Assembly (NCBI GenBank): GCA_013399895.1
Contig: VXBA01002624.1
Span: 90,346 to 154,345 of the forward strand
Direction: 5' to 3'
Source: Serilophus lunatus
Taxonomy: Eukaryota > Chordata > Aves > Passeriformes > Eurylaimidae
DNA: 64,000 nt
Shown: piece after piece, positions 10,593-24,200 of the stretch
How positions within the stretch are numbered: the stretch's first letter is position 1
Layout: each line of letters opens with the position of its first letter
The notes under the pieces: model-generated
The model's database searches: none
Told to the model about the DNA's origin: nothing
The model's input: the letters and a program-made list of their open reading frames with translations, nothing else
Made by a program: the position numbers and the translations under genes

Positions 10593-13500
10593 CTGACTAT
10601 TGCATTCAGTCTTCTGTATTGCTCAATTTGTTTCAGTTAAAACCAAATGATGAAAAGATCACATATTAAAAATTTAATTTCCTTATTCATTGAATCTTTA
10701 TTGGTATAATACTTCCATTGTATCGCTGTGTAAGACAACATGAAATGAGAACAAAGATCTCACTCAGGTGCACATTAGAATGTGGATGAACATCCACAGA
10801 ATGTGGTAAATAGCACTGGTTAAATTAAAAGGGTTGACATTTATAACATGATTAGAACATTATTTCACTGTCAATGTATATAACTTTCTCAAAGGATTCA
10901 CTATAACAAAATAATCTGGAAAGAGACAAAACAGGTACATTGGATTAGAGAAAATATTTTGGTGTATGTTAGCTGAGCAATTAGTGGCATTAATCTCTTT
11001 CAGAGGATACATTAATCTGTCACCTACCTGAAAATCCCTTAATTATTACTAGTTCTAACTCTTGTTTTTGCTTAAATTTTCTGAATTTTGTTATGTACAC
11101 TTCATAATCTAAAGTGCTGAAAGAGCTGATAGAAGAAATTATGGCCAGATTCTTATGTTCAGCAATTTATCCAAGGTGTGGTTTCATCAGTTTCAATAGA
11201 ATTACTCGTGAAAGAAAGCACTAATATATTCTGAGTAAGAATGTGAACTTCCTGTAATATATTTGACCGTGATTTACCGACAGCGATCTGTGGCACTGTT
11301 AGGCCTTACATAATAAATAAACAAACTGCCATCTGTTGCTGTAGTAAAGGGTATATACCATATGAGTCTGCTACTAGAATAGAATAGAGTATGTCCCTCC
11401 TAACACTGCTTCTTGGTATCAGCAAGAAGTAATGGACAGAGTGTACAGAACAAATCAAATAACAGATATTTAATAATTATGATATCAATATATTCAGAAA
11501 CATGGCAAAATCTGAAAAATTACCAAATGGAGGTTATTTTTCTTAATAATATGACTTGGTGTAAGTGAAATTGCAATATATATTTCCATATTTTCTGAAA
11601 AACTCATCCTTAGAGTGTAAAGACAGTCATGAATTAACAGGATATCCTCTGATCATGTATTTGCTCTTCTAGTGCCCTGTCTGACTACATTGTATCACAG
11701 CCTTTGTAGAATTTCACAGAAATTTATTTTTTTCTGCTGCTTCTCCAGTTTTTCCTTGGTAGACCAGATAGGCTTCAACTCATAGGCTTATTATGTTATT
11801 CAAGGTTAGAAAAATAATCATTTTAGTATCAATTAATGAAATAAGAAGGAAGTCAGTTCTAATTTAGGTAGCTTAGAAACAAAGGTATGTTGATCGAATG
11901 CAATTACTTAAAGGTGCCTCAGACAAGAAAATTTGATGTGTGTCCTTTTTTTTCCTTATAAAATATAAACAAGGTCAGAAAGTTTGTTATTTGTCTTTAA
12001 ATATATGTTGCTTATCTTCGTACTGAATATAAAAAACCCACAAATTAATCTCTTTTGTGGAACATTTTGCAGGTTAACAGCTTTGAGTAGCAGACAGCTT
12101 TTTTCAATGTCAAATATCATAGAAACAGGATTTAAAAATATTCTCATGTCACTGACATGAGCTGTGCAGGAATATTGTACAGTTTTTACCTGATACTTTT
12201 GCATACAAACCTCAACTTTTCTATAGCTGTTACTGTATTGGATGTAGAATATTTTTAAGCAGAGCCTGGGAATCATATTGATCATGAGAATGAGACTGAC
12301 AGTGAATAAAGGCAGATTTTGTATGTGATCTTAGTTCAAGGCAGAGTGCTGACTCAGTAAGATGGCTTGTCAGTCAAGTATAGTAAGCATAAGTTGATGT
12401 AGCATTTTTACTACCATTAGGTGACTTTTTGATTTACATTACAGTATATGTAATTGAAGTCAAAGTATAAAAACCCATGAATTTTAAATGAGGTCGTGGA
12501 TACACATAGGATACAGAAAGTCACTCGGACTTGTAGCATTTAAATAAAATGTCATATGCCACTCATTCAAAAAATATATCTAGTCTTCTTTTAATAAGAA
12601 GATGAAAAAAAAGGGACCATTTTTCAAGGTATTTGTACAGTTTTATGAAAACCTATACATAAGGGGTCTGAAGCTTTCCAAAAATTGAAGACTTCAAGTC
12701 TAAACTTCTTGTTTGATAAGACTGCTGAAAACATAATTCAGCAAGGATAAGTTAAAATACCCAAGCGTATGGAGGGCTACCTCCTAGTGTTTGCAGCCAG
12801 CTTTGAAGCTGGTTTGTAACTAGTCTAATAATTCACATGCTTGCTTCTCAGCTAACCTGAAAGCATTTCCAATTGATTTTAATATGTTAAAATCTATGTC
12901 TTCGTTATTCTCTGTGCTATCAACATCTACTGCATTTGTGGAGTAGGAGCAGTAGTGGTAACATTGCCATGTTTTATGAGGCAATGACTCTAGCGAAGTT
13001 AAAATGAAGGAATGTAATAAAAGGAAGAATATATGTCCAGGAGTGTAATCATGTCCATTTTTTTTCCTTATCCTGACTGAAGGAATATCTTTCTGTAAGC
13101 AGCCAGATTTAGAAACAGTTCCTATGAAAGAGAAAGGTAAAGAAAAGGGCAGTGTATAATAGCAACTACTCTCTAGCTCAAAAAGGAACATTCTCAGCTG
13201 GATGGAAAAGGTGAAGATTACCATCTCATAAATTCTTAAAGACTCTCACTTTCTCCAATGTTATCACAAACTCTCTTTGTTTGTTGAATAAGGAAATTGC
13301 AACTTAAAGTAGCTGTCACTGCCAGCAAGGATGCCAGTTACATTTTTGGAACACTCTCTTACTACACCATCTGGTTGCCTCTAGTACAGAGTCCAAGCAC
13401 GAATTCCCATGAGACCACATTTGTAACAGACATACTTATTTGACAATAGGAAACATTTTGCAATATTTGTGTAGTTCCCTCCATACAGACACACTCAACT

Positions 13501-15039
13501 GAATCCTTAATAAAACACTGATAAGCTGGATTTATCATCTTTTCATAACTCGGTTCTTCATCTGCTCTTTCTTAAACATTTTTAATAGTACATGGGATGT
13601 AGATGACAATATCTGATCATGGTTTTAACACACATGCAAAACATTGTGAGGCATGGAGAGAAGAGCTAGGGATCACTTCCTTGATCTTTCCAGTATAACA
13701 ACAGTGCTCTTTACTTTGCAATCTTACTTACCGTTCATGTTTACACAAATTTTACCTGATTTACTGTCTGAGAGCAAATTGCTTACATTTTCACATTATA
13801 CCCTTTTCTCCTTTTAGAGGTACATAATGGAAATACGTGCTCAAACTTAATTTGAATTTTTTTTGCGCAAATCTCATAAATTCTTTTTGAGGCTTCAACT
13901 GTTGCTAATGAAGGTTAAGAATCTGTGGCTTTGCAGTCTTAAAGACTGCAGTCTTCAAAGTAGTTGAATACTTGATGACTGAGGCTCATATCTGTTACAA
14001 TCACATGTTGTAACAGCAGTTTTTGCAATAATTTACACCTTGTGTGACTTCCATGCTCAGCATCTGTTCTGAAGTTGGGCTCAATAAGTGTGAATGTTAA
14101 TTCATTATGATGGGATTTTACTGTTAAATTTTAAGTTATTATGCAAGCAGGATCACAGTTTTTCTTAGTTCTGCCTCTTACCTGTAGTCTTTCCATATGC
14201 AAAACATGAGAGAATAAAACATTAGATACTTAGTAACGCTGTTTAATTTTATCTTCATTATAAATTCCAAATCGACTCTCACTTAGGTAAACAGTTCTAT
14301 CATCAAGGGTTTAAGCCAGAATAAAACTTTGAACAGACATTAGAGTTTTCTGTGTTTTTCTATGTCACCTGAAGTATTTGGTGGTTAATACAAATTACTA
14401 TGATTAGGCTAGTAAATAGGAATAATTTCTACCTCCTAGATGTTTGCATTGCTGTAATTAGAATCAAAGGATTATTTATATTTGTGGCTTTTGTTTGGGG
14501 AAGTATAATCTTAAAAATATATGAGACTTTTAGGCAAGATATAGTTCGCTCATAAGACCCGGACATAAAATCACATACAGGCTATCAAACCAGAAGACAT
14601 TAGGTTTTCTGGAAGAGACATATGAGCTCTGGGTTGTTTTCTGATTGTTTCAATTTTTCTTGTTTCAAATAACTGAAAGTCAATGCACAACGTTGTGTTT
14701 TTTGTACAAACTTAAATATTACCTGCAATTGTGATCCAGATCTGTTTATAGTGGGGCAGAGTCTTTCATTATCAGGTCACAAAATATAACCCCTCGATCT
14801 GTGCATTACCTTAACCTGTAGTTCCTTTGAAATCAATATACTTGTGTTCATGAAGACAATAAGACAAAAGGAGAAATTGCAGATCTGATTGTAATGAAAC
14901 ATGATGCAATAGAATAAAGCAATATGTTATTAAAATAAAAATATTTCTGCGTCTAATTCTGACAAGACCAAAAGAAATGAAATTTGCACAGTTATGCTTT
15001 GACAGCAGTGTAATTTTTTTAAAAATCGCATCCTGAATC
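10593..15039. other. Long intergenic stretch, no feature seen
   Basis: About 4.4 kb of AT-rich sequence without recognisable repeats, exons or RNA genes. The 134-codon minus frame at 12820-13224 shows no family motif and is not supported as a gene. Confidence 0.5.
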
Positions 15040-15930
15040 CTTGTCCTGTGAAAGGGAGGGTTTTGCCTGACCCTTTGAGAGGGAAGATCCTCTCAATCCT
15101 TAGAAATTTATTTGTCCACTAGTGACCCGAGGGCTAACTACCTTTTAAACACTTATGTCCAACCAGTGTGTCAGTGTTTCATGGCGGTGGGACCCTTCAC
15201 TGAAAAGATTCACAAGATCAGCAGGGGGGAACTGACTGAGCCAAGAGAGAAGCAAGACCCCCTCAGCAAGACTTCCCGTAATGTTATCCACTGCCAGGAA
15301 CTGTTAGCACCTTAGAAGGAATAACTCTAACCATATACAGGAAACACACTCTTTATTAATATAAATTGTTACAGGTTAATAAGGTTTCTGAGTTGTCAAT
15401 GAGAGTGTTTAGTTTCAAAATTATATGTAAGATAATCTACCAATACCACAAAGCAAGCACAAACACCAGCTTTAATACAAAGCAATATATGAATATACTT
15501 ATAGAGCAAGCACAAGCTCTAGTACTAAAACAGCATTTAACACTCATAGAACACAGTTCTTACCTCATAGGCATCACTAGGTGGAGGGGAAGGCAGGTTC
15601 AATATGTCAGCTGTCCCAGCAGTGGTGGTGGGATCTTCCTCCAAAGCTCCCATATTTCCAACTTATTTTTATAATATTTCTTTAGGGTTTAGATGGAGCT
15701 TGAGTGACTTGGTCACAAGTGCTTAATAGGGTAGTCATCCTTGGCATCTATTTCTGTTGGTGGACAGATACTGCACAGTCTTTGAACTTCAAAGCATGTT
15801 TCCCTCTCTGCAGGATGTTTGTGGAAGGAGGCCACAGCACCTCCACATCAAGGCATCCAACTGTGCCAGTAGAATTTCAGTTTTACTGGAATTGTCCTTT
15901 AGGAAAAAATATAGTAACCTGAAAAATAAT
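15040..15930 (-). mobile_element. Probable ERV LTR fragment (family C), minus strand
   Basis: Read on the minus strand, this stretch has a TATA-like TATAAAAATAAGT at 15661-15673 and, about 300 bases downstream, an AATAAA poly(A) signal inside TTATATTAATAAAGA (15350-15364). This is the order expected for an LTR. The motifs acttatttttata and tctttattaatataa both recur at 36856-36868 and 37366-37380. Neither terminus nor a target duplication could be fixed, so the limits are approximate. The 60-100 codon open frames inside are not credible genes. Confidence 0.4.
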
Positions 15931-15961
15931 GCTTGCATGCAGTCAACATTACTTATTTATT

Positions 15962-16000
15962 AAAAAAAAAAAAAAAAAGAAAAAAGAAAAAAGAAAAAGA
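15962..16000. repeat. A-rich simple repeat
   Basis: A 17-base A run followed by GA5-type units. This is simple sequence and may be a degenerate tail. Confidence 0.85.
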
Positions 16001-16435
16001 TTTTTTTTATACATTCTCTACACGGGTATTGAACTTCGAACACAATATTTTTGTGTAAGGAAAATATATTCTTGGCTTTCATGTCCTCTAACTCCTCTAT
16101 GCCCTTCTTTTGCATTAAACTCCATTATCATCTCAGTTCATGAAAAACAATGGAGAAGTGTACTTCTGGCTCATTTATTACAGTGACTGAGCATTAGGAG
16201 AGTATCCAGAAATGCCCATTATCTAATAAGAACAGGGTTATGTGACAAAGGTGTTTAAAAATTTGCAATATATTGTGAGAAGGAGGATCATTTTCAATGG
16301 CATGTGTAGCTGATACTTTAGTTTTGTTAGTTTTTACTAATTTCTAAGCCCTGTACCTCATGTATAAGCATTGTTTGCTGTATAATGTGAAAAATTTACT
16401 CTTGGAGAGACAGGAAAATATGGTTTTCCAAATTC

Positions 16436-16535
16436 AAGGCGAGGCGAGGCAAGGCAAGGCAAGGTAAGGCAGGGCAAGGCAAGGCAGGGTAAGGCAGGGC
16501 AGGGCAAGGCAGGGCAAGGCAGGGCAAGGCAAGGC
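16436..16535. repeat. (AAGGC)n pentanucleotide array, about 20 units
   Basis: The array is 100 bases of 5-base units of types AAGGC, AGGGC, GAGGC and AGGTA. It is strongly purine-biased on the plus strand. Variant units are interspersed, which points to an older, partly interrupted array. Confidence 0.95.
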
Positions 16536-18199
16536 ACTGCTTCAGTAGCTTTCAGCTACTATCTGGAAGTTAATAGATAAGTTCTCTGGTTTTTTCATTG
16601 CTTAGCAAAGTTAGCTTTAAAAATGTATAAGGAAGTTCATTGCAAGTCAGGAAGTTTCTTATTAATGGCACTTTCAAAGTCCCTAAATTACAGGGGAAAA
16701 AAAATAATGATCTGTGATTTGCAATGCCAAATGAAATGAAGGGTAGGATAGCCAGATGCCAAGTGCTTGTGAAAAATCAAGCTATCAATCTCAGTGTCCT
16801 CTGTCTTCCAAAAATACAAACCAAAGATAACGGAAACTTTCTACCAGTGGATGGACTGAGGCACAATTCATTGATATTTCTAAGATGCTGTGTTGATCAA
16901 TACTTACAACTCTAGTGGTAAATAATAGAAGCAAGCAGAATTAATTATTAATTCATATGATTGCTATTTCTCTTTTCACTTGTCTCTGTTGAAAAGGACT
17001 AAAAATTGGATGATTTTAAATTATGAAATAACTGGTATTTTTCTTTCTGAAAAACGCCATTATACAGAACTTAAAAGCTAACTCTAAAGTGTCCGTGACT
17101 ATGTCAGAAAACAATTTTATCTTGTTATTTGGAAGACATCCTCTCAGTGGTTTCACTTTGCATGCTACCTTTTCATACTTTCTTCTGCAATGAACACTGT
17201 TTTAGAAGAATTGTAACATGGAAGAGTAGAGTTCCCATCGCCACCAAAAAAAAAAAAAAAAANCGCCCCCCACCCAAAAAAAAAAAAAAAAAAAAAGAAA
17301 GAAAAGGAATTGATACTATACCATTACTGAATAGTACCAAGGTGGACTTGGAAAGAAGGCATGTCTGTAATATACAGTGCATGCCTAAATGCAACATCCC
17401 AGTCCTGGAGTAAACTAGTAAGATGTTTGAGTGAGAGGTGTGGACCAGAAACACACAGAAAGCCTATATCCTTCTTCACCTCTTCTATATCAAATGGCAT
17501 TTCACATTTTGTAGTAGTCACAAAGGCAGAGTCCTTGCTTACAGCACTTCTCTTTCTTTCTGTCTTAAGTATCCTTCATTCTTCCTGTTGAGTACTGTGT
17601 AGGCATTCTGTTTCATAGCCTCAAATAAATCAAGTCATCTTACTTGTAACAACATAGGTTCTAATTGACACCTTCCAATTTCTTCTCTCCTCTCATGGTA
17701 TGATTGGCCATTAATCACCTTTCCTATGGGACTGGTAAGTTGATATTGAATGAACAGAGCAGAATTCTCTGGCTACATAGTGTGGCAATAGCTTCAGCTA
17801 CTCATGATTTTGAATTGTGTGCATTTCTGTGAGTTTATATTTGTCTTCAGTTATAGCTGGCTTCCCGTTTTAGTTCTGACCAACTATATCAAATTTACAA
17901 CACTTATGTTGTTTATAATTGGATTTTGAGTAATATTCTAATCTGCTACTGAGAATAGTAGCCATCATTACGCAATGGATGTCTGCAAACCTACAACAAT
18001 TTTGAGCAACTAAAATATGTTACAAGACATTAGATTTTACTTGTGGAAAAGGCAGCCAAATATTTAACTCTATTCATTCTGAACCTCTACTCTTGAGTTT
18101 TGGCCATTTTTTAGTCAATGACATTTCTCTTGTGAGTCTGCTGCTACCCCTACTTCAGTAACAGAGATGGGCCATTCAGAAGTTCATTTCTTGGGTTGA
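16536..18199. other. Intergenic DNA with poly-A/N junction
   Basis: No gene or repeat element was recognised. At 17246-17296 two A runs flank a short C-rich segment with a single undetermined base at 17263, probably a low-quality or closed-gap position. Confidence 0.5.
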
Positions 18200-18350
18200 C
18201 CCCATCTAATGAAATGACTCACTGACTCCCTTCTGCTAAGTGTCAGAGGGACAAAAATGTCAGGTGATAAGATTCATGGACTGAGGTAAAAAGTTTAATT
18301 GCTGGAACAAAAGCTATATGTGCAAGAAAAGCAAAGAAGGAATTGTTTAC
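18200..18350 (-). mobile_element. Old family-A LTR fragment (3' half), minus strand
   Basis: The stretch ctgaggtaaaaagtttaatt, gctggaacaaaagctatatg, tgcaagaaaagcaaagaa, ggaattgtttactgc lines up block by block with 32810-32895 of the clearer minus-strand LTR (gaagtaataacagtttaaca, aagcaaaagctgaatatg, caagcaaaacaaaacaag). The match fades after about 18350. It may be a diverged subfamily. Confidence 0.5.
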
Positions 18351-19899
18351 TGCTGGACTCACTTTGTAGGAGTTCATGGAGGACTGTCTCCCTTGGGAGG
18401 GACATACCAGAGCAGGAGAAAGATTTCTCTCCCTGAGCAGTGCCAGAAATATGTGATGAACTGACTGCAACCCCCATTCCCTGTCTTCCTGGACCTCTGG
18501 TGGCTAACAATAGAGTCCAGAAAGGAGGGAGGGTTGGGGGGGAAGGTATTTTTAAGAATTACTTACTTATTATCCTGCTCTGATTTTGTTGGCAATAAAT
18601 TCAATTAATATTCAGCTATTATTGTCTATCATTGATCTGGCTCGGTCCTTATTTCAGTTTAAGAACCTCTTTCTGTATTTTCTCTCTCCTGTCCAGTTGT
18701 GGGGGGAAGTGATAGAGAGACTTTGGTGGGCACCTGGCACCCAGTCAGGGTCAAATCATGATAGTCTTTCTGGTGCTGAAACCCAGGGAAAAAAACAAGG
18801 AAATTTAGGGACCTCCAAATTTTTAGTCTGTCAAGACATTCTAAAAACAAATTCAGTATATGTCTTTCATATTTAGTTTTAACTGTAAGAGGAATTTCAT
18901 TGACACAATTTATAAAGATTAAAGTTAGACTGTTTTCTAAATATACCATTGTTAAGCATTTTCTTTTTGTGTCTGTCTTCCTCTGTTTGTCTGTCTCCCA
19001 AATCCATACCTAATTTTACTTCTTGCAAAAGAATTAACTGCTCACAAGAGCTCTTAGGTTTGTCAGTTAAACTTCACAGGCAGTTTAACAAGCTACTTAT
19101 TACAAATCGTCTTAGAGAAAATCTTGTTTAAAATTACATAGCTTACATTTGAATTTATAATGCTGAAGTAATGTCGGTTTATGGGTTTATAGGAATAAGA
19201 ATAACAATAAAAAAATAAAAGTAAGCTGTGTAAGGAACATCGCTTCACTTTGTCTGAAGGAAAACTGCCGTTAAGAGATCAACTGTTGACAGAAACATGG
19301 CCTCTGATCAAACAGCTGGAGGAAATCCTGACTTAAAGGATGTCTCTTGCTAAGCAACTTACAAGAAATATCCATACACTTGCATAGCTAATCCAAATAA
19401 CTGATCTTCAAAAAGACATGACAACATAACACATGGGCCATATCTTGTTAAAATGCCATAAATCATTATGACATGAATAGTAAACTTAGTTGAATGCACG
19501 GTTGTCAATTCTATAGGATTAGAAAGTTCATTTGAAGGGTTTAATTTGAAAGATTCTTATAAATATCCCTAAAGCCTGGCATTAATGCACAAGTTACTCT
19601 GCAGATCTGTTTAAATTGCCAGTGACAGCAAAAGTAGAGATTTTTTTTTTCTTTATATAAAACCTTTACACAAATGACATATAGCATTTATGCAATGGTG
19701 ACTCAAACTAGATTTAATTAAGAAATTAAGCACTTACAACTTAGGTGGCATGGTGTCTTCATGGTTAGCCCCTCCTAACTAGAAAAACAAAGTCTAGAAG
19801 GAGGTACTGTGTTTATTTCTAGGGCATTCAGATTCCACAACATTTTAACTTGAAAGTCTGGATGTTTATCAAGGAATTTTTTGTTAGTTCCCTTCACTG
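18351..19899. other. Intergenic DNA, no clear feature
   Basis: The first 200 bases could belong to the preceding LTR but were not recognised. The rest is AT-rich and featureless. Confidence 0.4.
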
Positions 19900-21210
19900 T
19901 GAAGTGACAGGATGATAGAAAATTTCCTCAGACAAGGTTGCTTAGGTCTTTACCCAGCTGAGTTTTGAAAATCTTCAAGAGTGGAGAAAGCCAATGTCCT
20001 GGTTTGATGGACAAATTATTGATTAATAATTTGTGGATACAGAGGTATTAAAGAAAATAAGAATTTATTATGAGGTAAGGAAAAAAAATTAACTTAAAAA
20101 AAATTAAAATACCAAAAAAGCCACCCTGAGGAAAGCCTAATAACCACCTCCCAAAAGCCCCAAAACCATCCACCAACAACCCCACCCTCAGCAGTTCCAC
20201 AAATGAACAAGCAACCAAAAAAAAACTTATTCCTCGTTTCAATGTCTGAAAAAGTTCGTTTAATCTGAAGGTGGTGGCAGGAGGCGCTGATGGCCGTGGG
20301 GAGGGAAGAGCAGCAGCACATGGTGACTCCGAGATGGCAGAAAAGCACAGAGGCTGGCAGCACTGCTTCTCTCTGGGAGGTCCCAGGCCAGAAGAGGGGC
20401 GAGGCGAGTGGGTCGTCTCCTTAAATATTCTTCCGAATCTCCGCCCTGTGTGACTCCTCCAGTCCACTCCAAAAAAGGCAGTCTTGCTCTTTGCTGAGCC
20501 CCTCTGGTGTGTTCAGTGCCGTTCCACCCCCATCTGCATCTCAACTCCTCCTCTGGCCCCTTCCCCCCCGCCCCCCTCCCCAAGAGGGAACAAAAGAAAA
20601 CATGTGAGCCAAAAGGGAGCGGAGGGGGTGTGGGGAAAGAAGAAATCTCTTTATTTAAACCTGAGTCAAAACAGGGAAAGTTTTCTCGGTCTCAGCTAAC
20701 CCAAGACAGTCAAGTTGCTTCTTCCACCACTTGGCTGAAAAAGGGTCTCCTTACTAACAAAGTAATGCTTTTCTTTATGCTTGCTCTTTCTCATTTCCCC
20801 ATTGTGCACTGCAGTAAAGGGTCTGACTCCATCTTATCAATAAACTATTCAAAGGTACCAGCAGGCTGCATTTAGTTCCACTGAAGGCTGTTTCTCTTCC
20901 AGGTTAAAAAAAGTCCTCAGCCCTTCTTTACAGGGTAAGTGCCCCAGACCCTGATCAACTTCAGAGCACTCCCTCTTTCCTGTGCTCTAGGGGGTCCACA
21001 ACTTTGCGTATGCAGATGGGATCTTATGAGTGCTGATAAGAGCAGGATAGTCCCTCCCCTCCATGTCCTGGCTATGTCCCTGTGAATAACTCCCAGGGTG
21101 CTCTTGGCCATCTCTGCACCTGGAGCACAGCTCATGCTGTCTTCCAATGCGTCAAAGTCTTTTTCATCATTCTGTGCCCATGTAGCAATACTTCCTGGCC
21201 AAGGGCAGCA
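19900..21210 (-). mobile_element. CR1 LINE fragment split by an LTR insertion
   Basis: The left part (19900-19994) has the CR1 tail-proximal blocks on the minus strand: aaatttcctcagacaaggtt, gttttgaaaatcttcaagag. The right part (20714-21210) continues in the same order: ggtctgactccatcttatc, ttctcttccaggttaaaaaa, acagggtaagtgccccagac, ctggctatgtccctgtgaat, agggtgctcttggccatctc. These are the complements of the CR1 C-terminal coding region. The interruption is the LTR at 19995-20708. The copy is strongly diverged, with no open frame of length. Confidence 0.75.
19995..20708 (-). mobile_element. Solo LTR inserted into the CR1 fragment
   Basis: The element runs from TGTCCTGGTTTGA at the left to CTAACCCAAGACA at the right, so its ends form an imperfect inverted repeat with TG..CA. 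The flanks are GCCAA (19990-19994) and GTCAA (20709-20713), a 5-base target duplication with one difference. Orientation is taken as minus: AATAAA-type signals read on the minus strand near 20649-20655 and 20063-20070. The middle is GC-rich, including a C-rich tract at about 20560-20580. The flanking DNA on both sides belongs to one CR1, so this insertion is younger than that CR1. Confidence 0.8.
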
Positions 21211-24200
21211 CCGACTTTGTTAAATGTTGTAAAGTCCAGATGACTATTACTAGTACTATGAACTAGCTGAAATAACACACCTGGTATTACTTTTCAAAAG
21301 ACTGAAAATAAGATGATTAAAATCCCCAGATGAGGCAGCAATCCATCACTGCTAGCCGAGTACTGAGCTGCAATCACGTGTTTTCTGAATTTTTAGTGTG
21401 GTGTTTTAATTCTGGATGAGTCCTATTTTAAATTCATATATCCTTTACTAAATGGTTAATGATGGCTTTCAAACTTACAATCTTATAGAAAAACATTTGA
21501 TAGGCTGTGTTATGTTCAAACTTATTCCAGCACTACACTGGCTCTTCGTTTAAGTCTTTTAGGATATTTTTCTGTGTTGTTTCTTTATGGCTTTGTTTTG
21601 GTTTTTTTTGTAGCAGTGTTGTTTTTCTTCAGATAGTTTCTTGGCAAGCCATATCAAATTGATAAGTTATGATGAAGCATTTCTGCAACCACTAAAAGCA
21701 AAGTACACTGATGGGACTTAGCATTCCACAGGAAATTTATTTCTGGAGTTAATCAGGAATAAACAGCTAAATATACTGCCATTGTTCTAAATAATGAAAA
21801 ATGCAGAAATTTCATGAGTTTTCATAGCCAGTTTTAAAGCAAATATGAGGAACAAGATAGCCCTTCAAAAGTAACCTACAATGCTTCTCTGATGAAATTA
21901 AAAACCATCTATCTGTCATCGTGTGTTTAAATAGTTTATAATCTAAATTTAAATTCCCTAAATATGTATTTTTCTTACAGAAGTTTGTTAATTTGTGACC
22001 TTTTCATTTGCTTATCTGTGCTCATTTAAGAAATGCTAGCCAGTGATTTTGGAATATTTTTTATCAAAATACAATTTTGTAATTCCATTCAAACATGCTA
22101 AACCAGTAGTATTCTCCCCAGTCTCCCGCTAAACCTAATATTAAGCTTTTATGTTTAATAGTGAAACTGGTTTATTTAATTCTTTCACAAGGATTCTGGA
22201 TAGAAATGCATTATTTGCTCAATAGAATTATTTATCACAAGAATCTGAAGCAATAACTTCCAACAAAAGAAAAAAAAAAAAGACAATCAAACAGCCTAAT
22301 AATTTAGAGGTCATTTAATACAGAAGCAAAGGCAACATCGAGGTTCTTATATAACCAGTTATAAAATGGTACAGGAAAATGATCAATCTATGCAACACCA
22401 AATATAGTATTACAATTAAAATTTTAGAAATATCTAAAAATTGCTTTTGTTCTCTTCTGCTGAAACAAACCTATTTTTAAGTTAGTCTCTAACTGTGCTT
22501 ATAGAATTTGGAATCCTCCACAATTATAAAAGATATAATGTGATGACTCTGGTGTTACTATATTTCAGAAATGCTGCCAAGAAAAATATTCTTCTTGAAA
22601 ATGTGCTGTGACTTTTTAGATGTGGCATTCTGCTTTTTTTTTTTCTTTTTTCTTTTTCTTTTTTTTCTTTTTTTCTTGCAAACATTGGCATTGGCTTGAA
22701 TTGGCTTGAATATGATGCCTAAACAGACAGACAGCAGATTAACAACATGACTGTAGGTGATCAAGAGCATGGGAATAAAAGACTGTCTATTCAAAGAAGA
22801 GCACTATATGCCAATATTTTTGTAGTCACACTAAAGCTGAAAATTTACTCTTTTCAGAGGTTTCACTGAATTCACATACCACAAGCTGTTACTTTTCCTT
22901 GACACAACACTATTGGATAGCTGTTATGTCTACATAATGTAGTGAACTTGAAATGTGTTACTATATATGAAATGTGTTGTATTTGTTCTTAAATTATATA
23001 ATCACACTTTCTTTGTCTTGGGGTCCTATTATGACACCTTTAAAAAGTATTTATTTCTTCTTTCTATTCAGTATAGTTTCCAAGAGATCCTTTAAGCTTC
23101 ACCGGATTTTAACAAGAATTTAAATTTAGTTTCAAAATAATCCAAAGCCTATATTTTAGGTTTAAATGGAGCTTAATGGTATTTTTCAGTAGAGTGATTA
23201 TCAAAAAAAGACAATCTCATTTTTTTCCTTAGTATTCCAAGGTATCCCGTTCTTACCTTCTCAGTAAAGTAAGGATGATCAGACAATTGATGAATTCTTT
23301 ACTTAGTGGTATAATATTTAATATTCTGCCATATAACTAACCTGAAGTGATATCATACAGAACAAAACCATATCAAATGAAAGAATCAATTATTCTGACC
23401 ACTTGAAAGTCAACAAGGTTTTTGCACCTAAAAAGAAACAGTTTTCCTTGAGAAGTTTTCCAAATGGAAATTTTAATGAATTTTATAACTAAAAAGTGGT
23501 ACAAAAACAAAAAACACTCACACCTCCCCCCACCACAGACACAGACATACACACATTAAATTAGTTTTGTTTGTGAGGTTTGCAAAATCTCCATTTAAGG
23601 TCAAACTTGTTAGATTAGACTTTCTCCTGAACAACTAAGTCATGTAAGCCTACACTTAAGCATATGATTAGTTCCACTGAATCACTTGATTTTTTTCAGG
23701 GAAAAAAGGATTATACAAATGTTTATCTGGCTACAGCTTTATAAGCTTCAGCGTTAAGTTAATTCCTCTTAAAAAGTCTCGTTTAGGTTTTTTCTGCAGT
23801 GTCAGATACTTTGACAGTCTCTCTTCCCTTTTACATAGTTGCAGAAAGATTATGGGATTTCTAGACATGCTTCTTTGTATGACAAAGAAGGAAGTAATTC
23901 TCCAATAGGTTATACATGAGAGGTCTGACATCCCCTGTGAAGGAATGTATATTCCTAATTCCATTTGCTGTTCTGGGCAGTTAATGAGGGAAGACAATAC
24001 CTTATTTTAGATCAAGTAGATCACCCAAGATAGCAGTATAATTTATTCTAACAGATAGGTCTTCTCCTGCCACCCATCTCAGAAACACACACTCTTCTTT
24101 TTTTAATTCACCAAGATAAAAGAAAAAAATAGGTCACTATGTTACATGACATTCAGATAAAATGAGTATAAATAACATAAAGTGTCATATAGACTGACAG

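Noticed and set aside
12820..13224. 134-codon minus-strand frame
   Set aside because: No motif or signal of coding bias. Its length is not remarkable in several kilobases of such DNA.
16436..16535. CRISPR-like or satellite array
   Set aside because: The 5-base units lack spacers. It is a simple microsatellite.
20271..20453. Short frames in the GC-rich part of the inserted LTR at 19995-20708
   Set aside because: Composition effect within a non-coding LTR.
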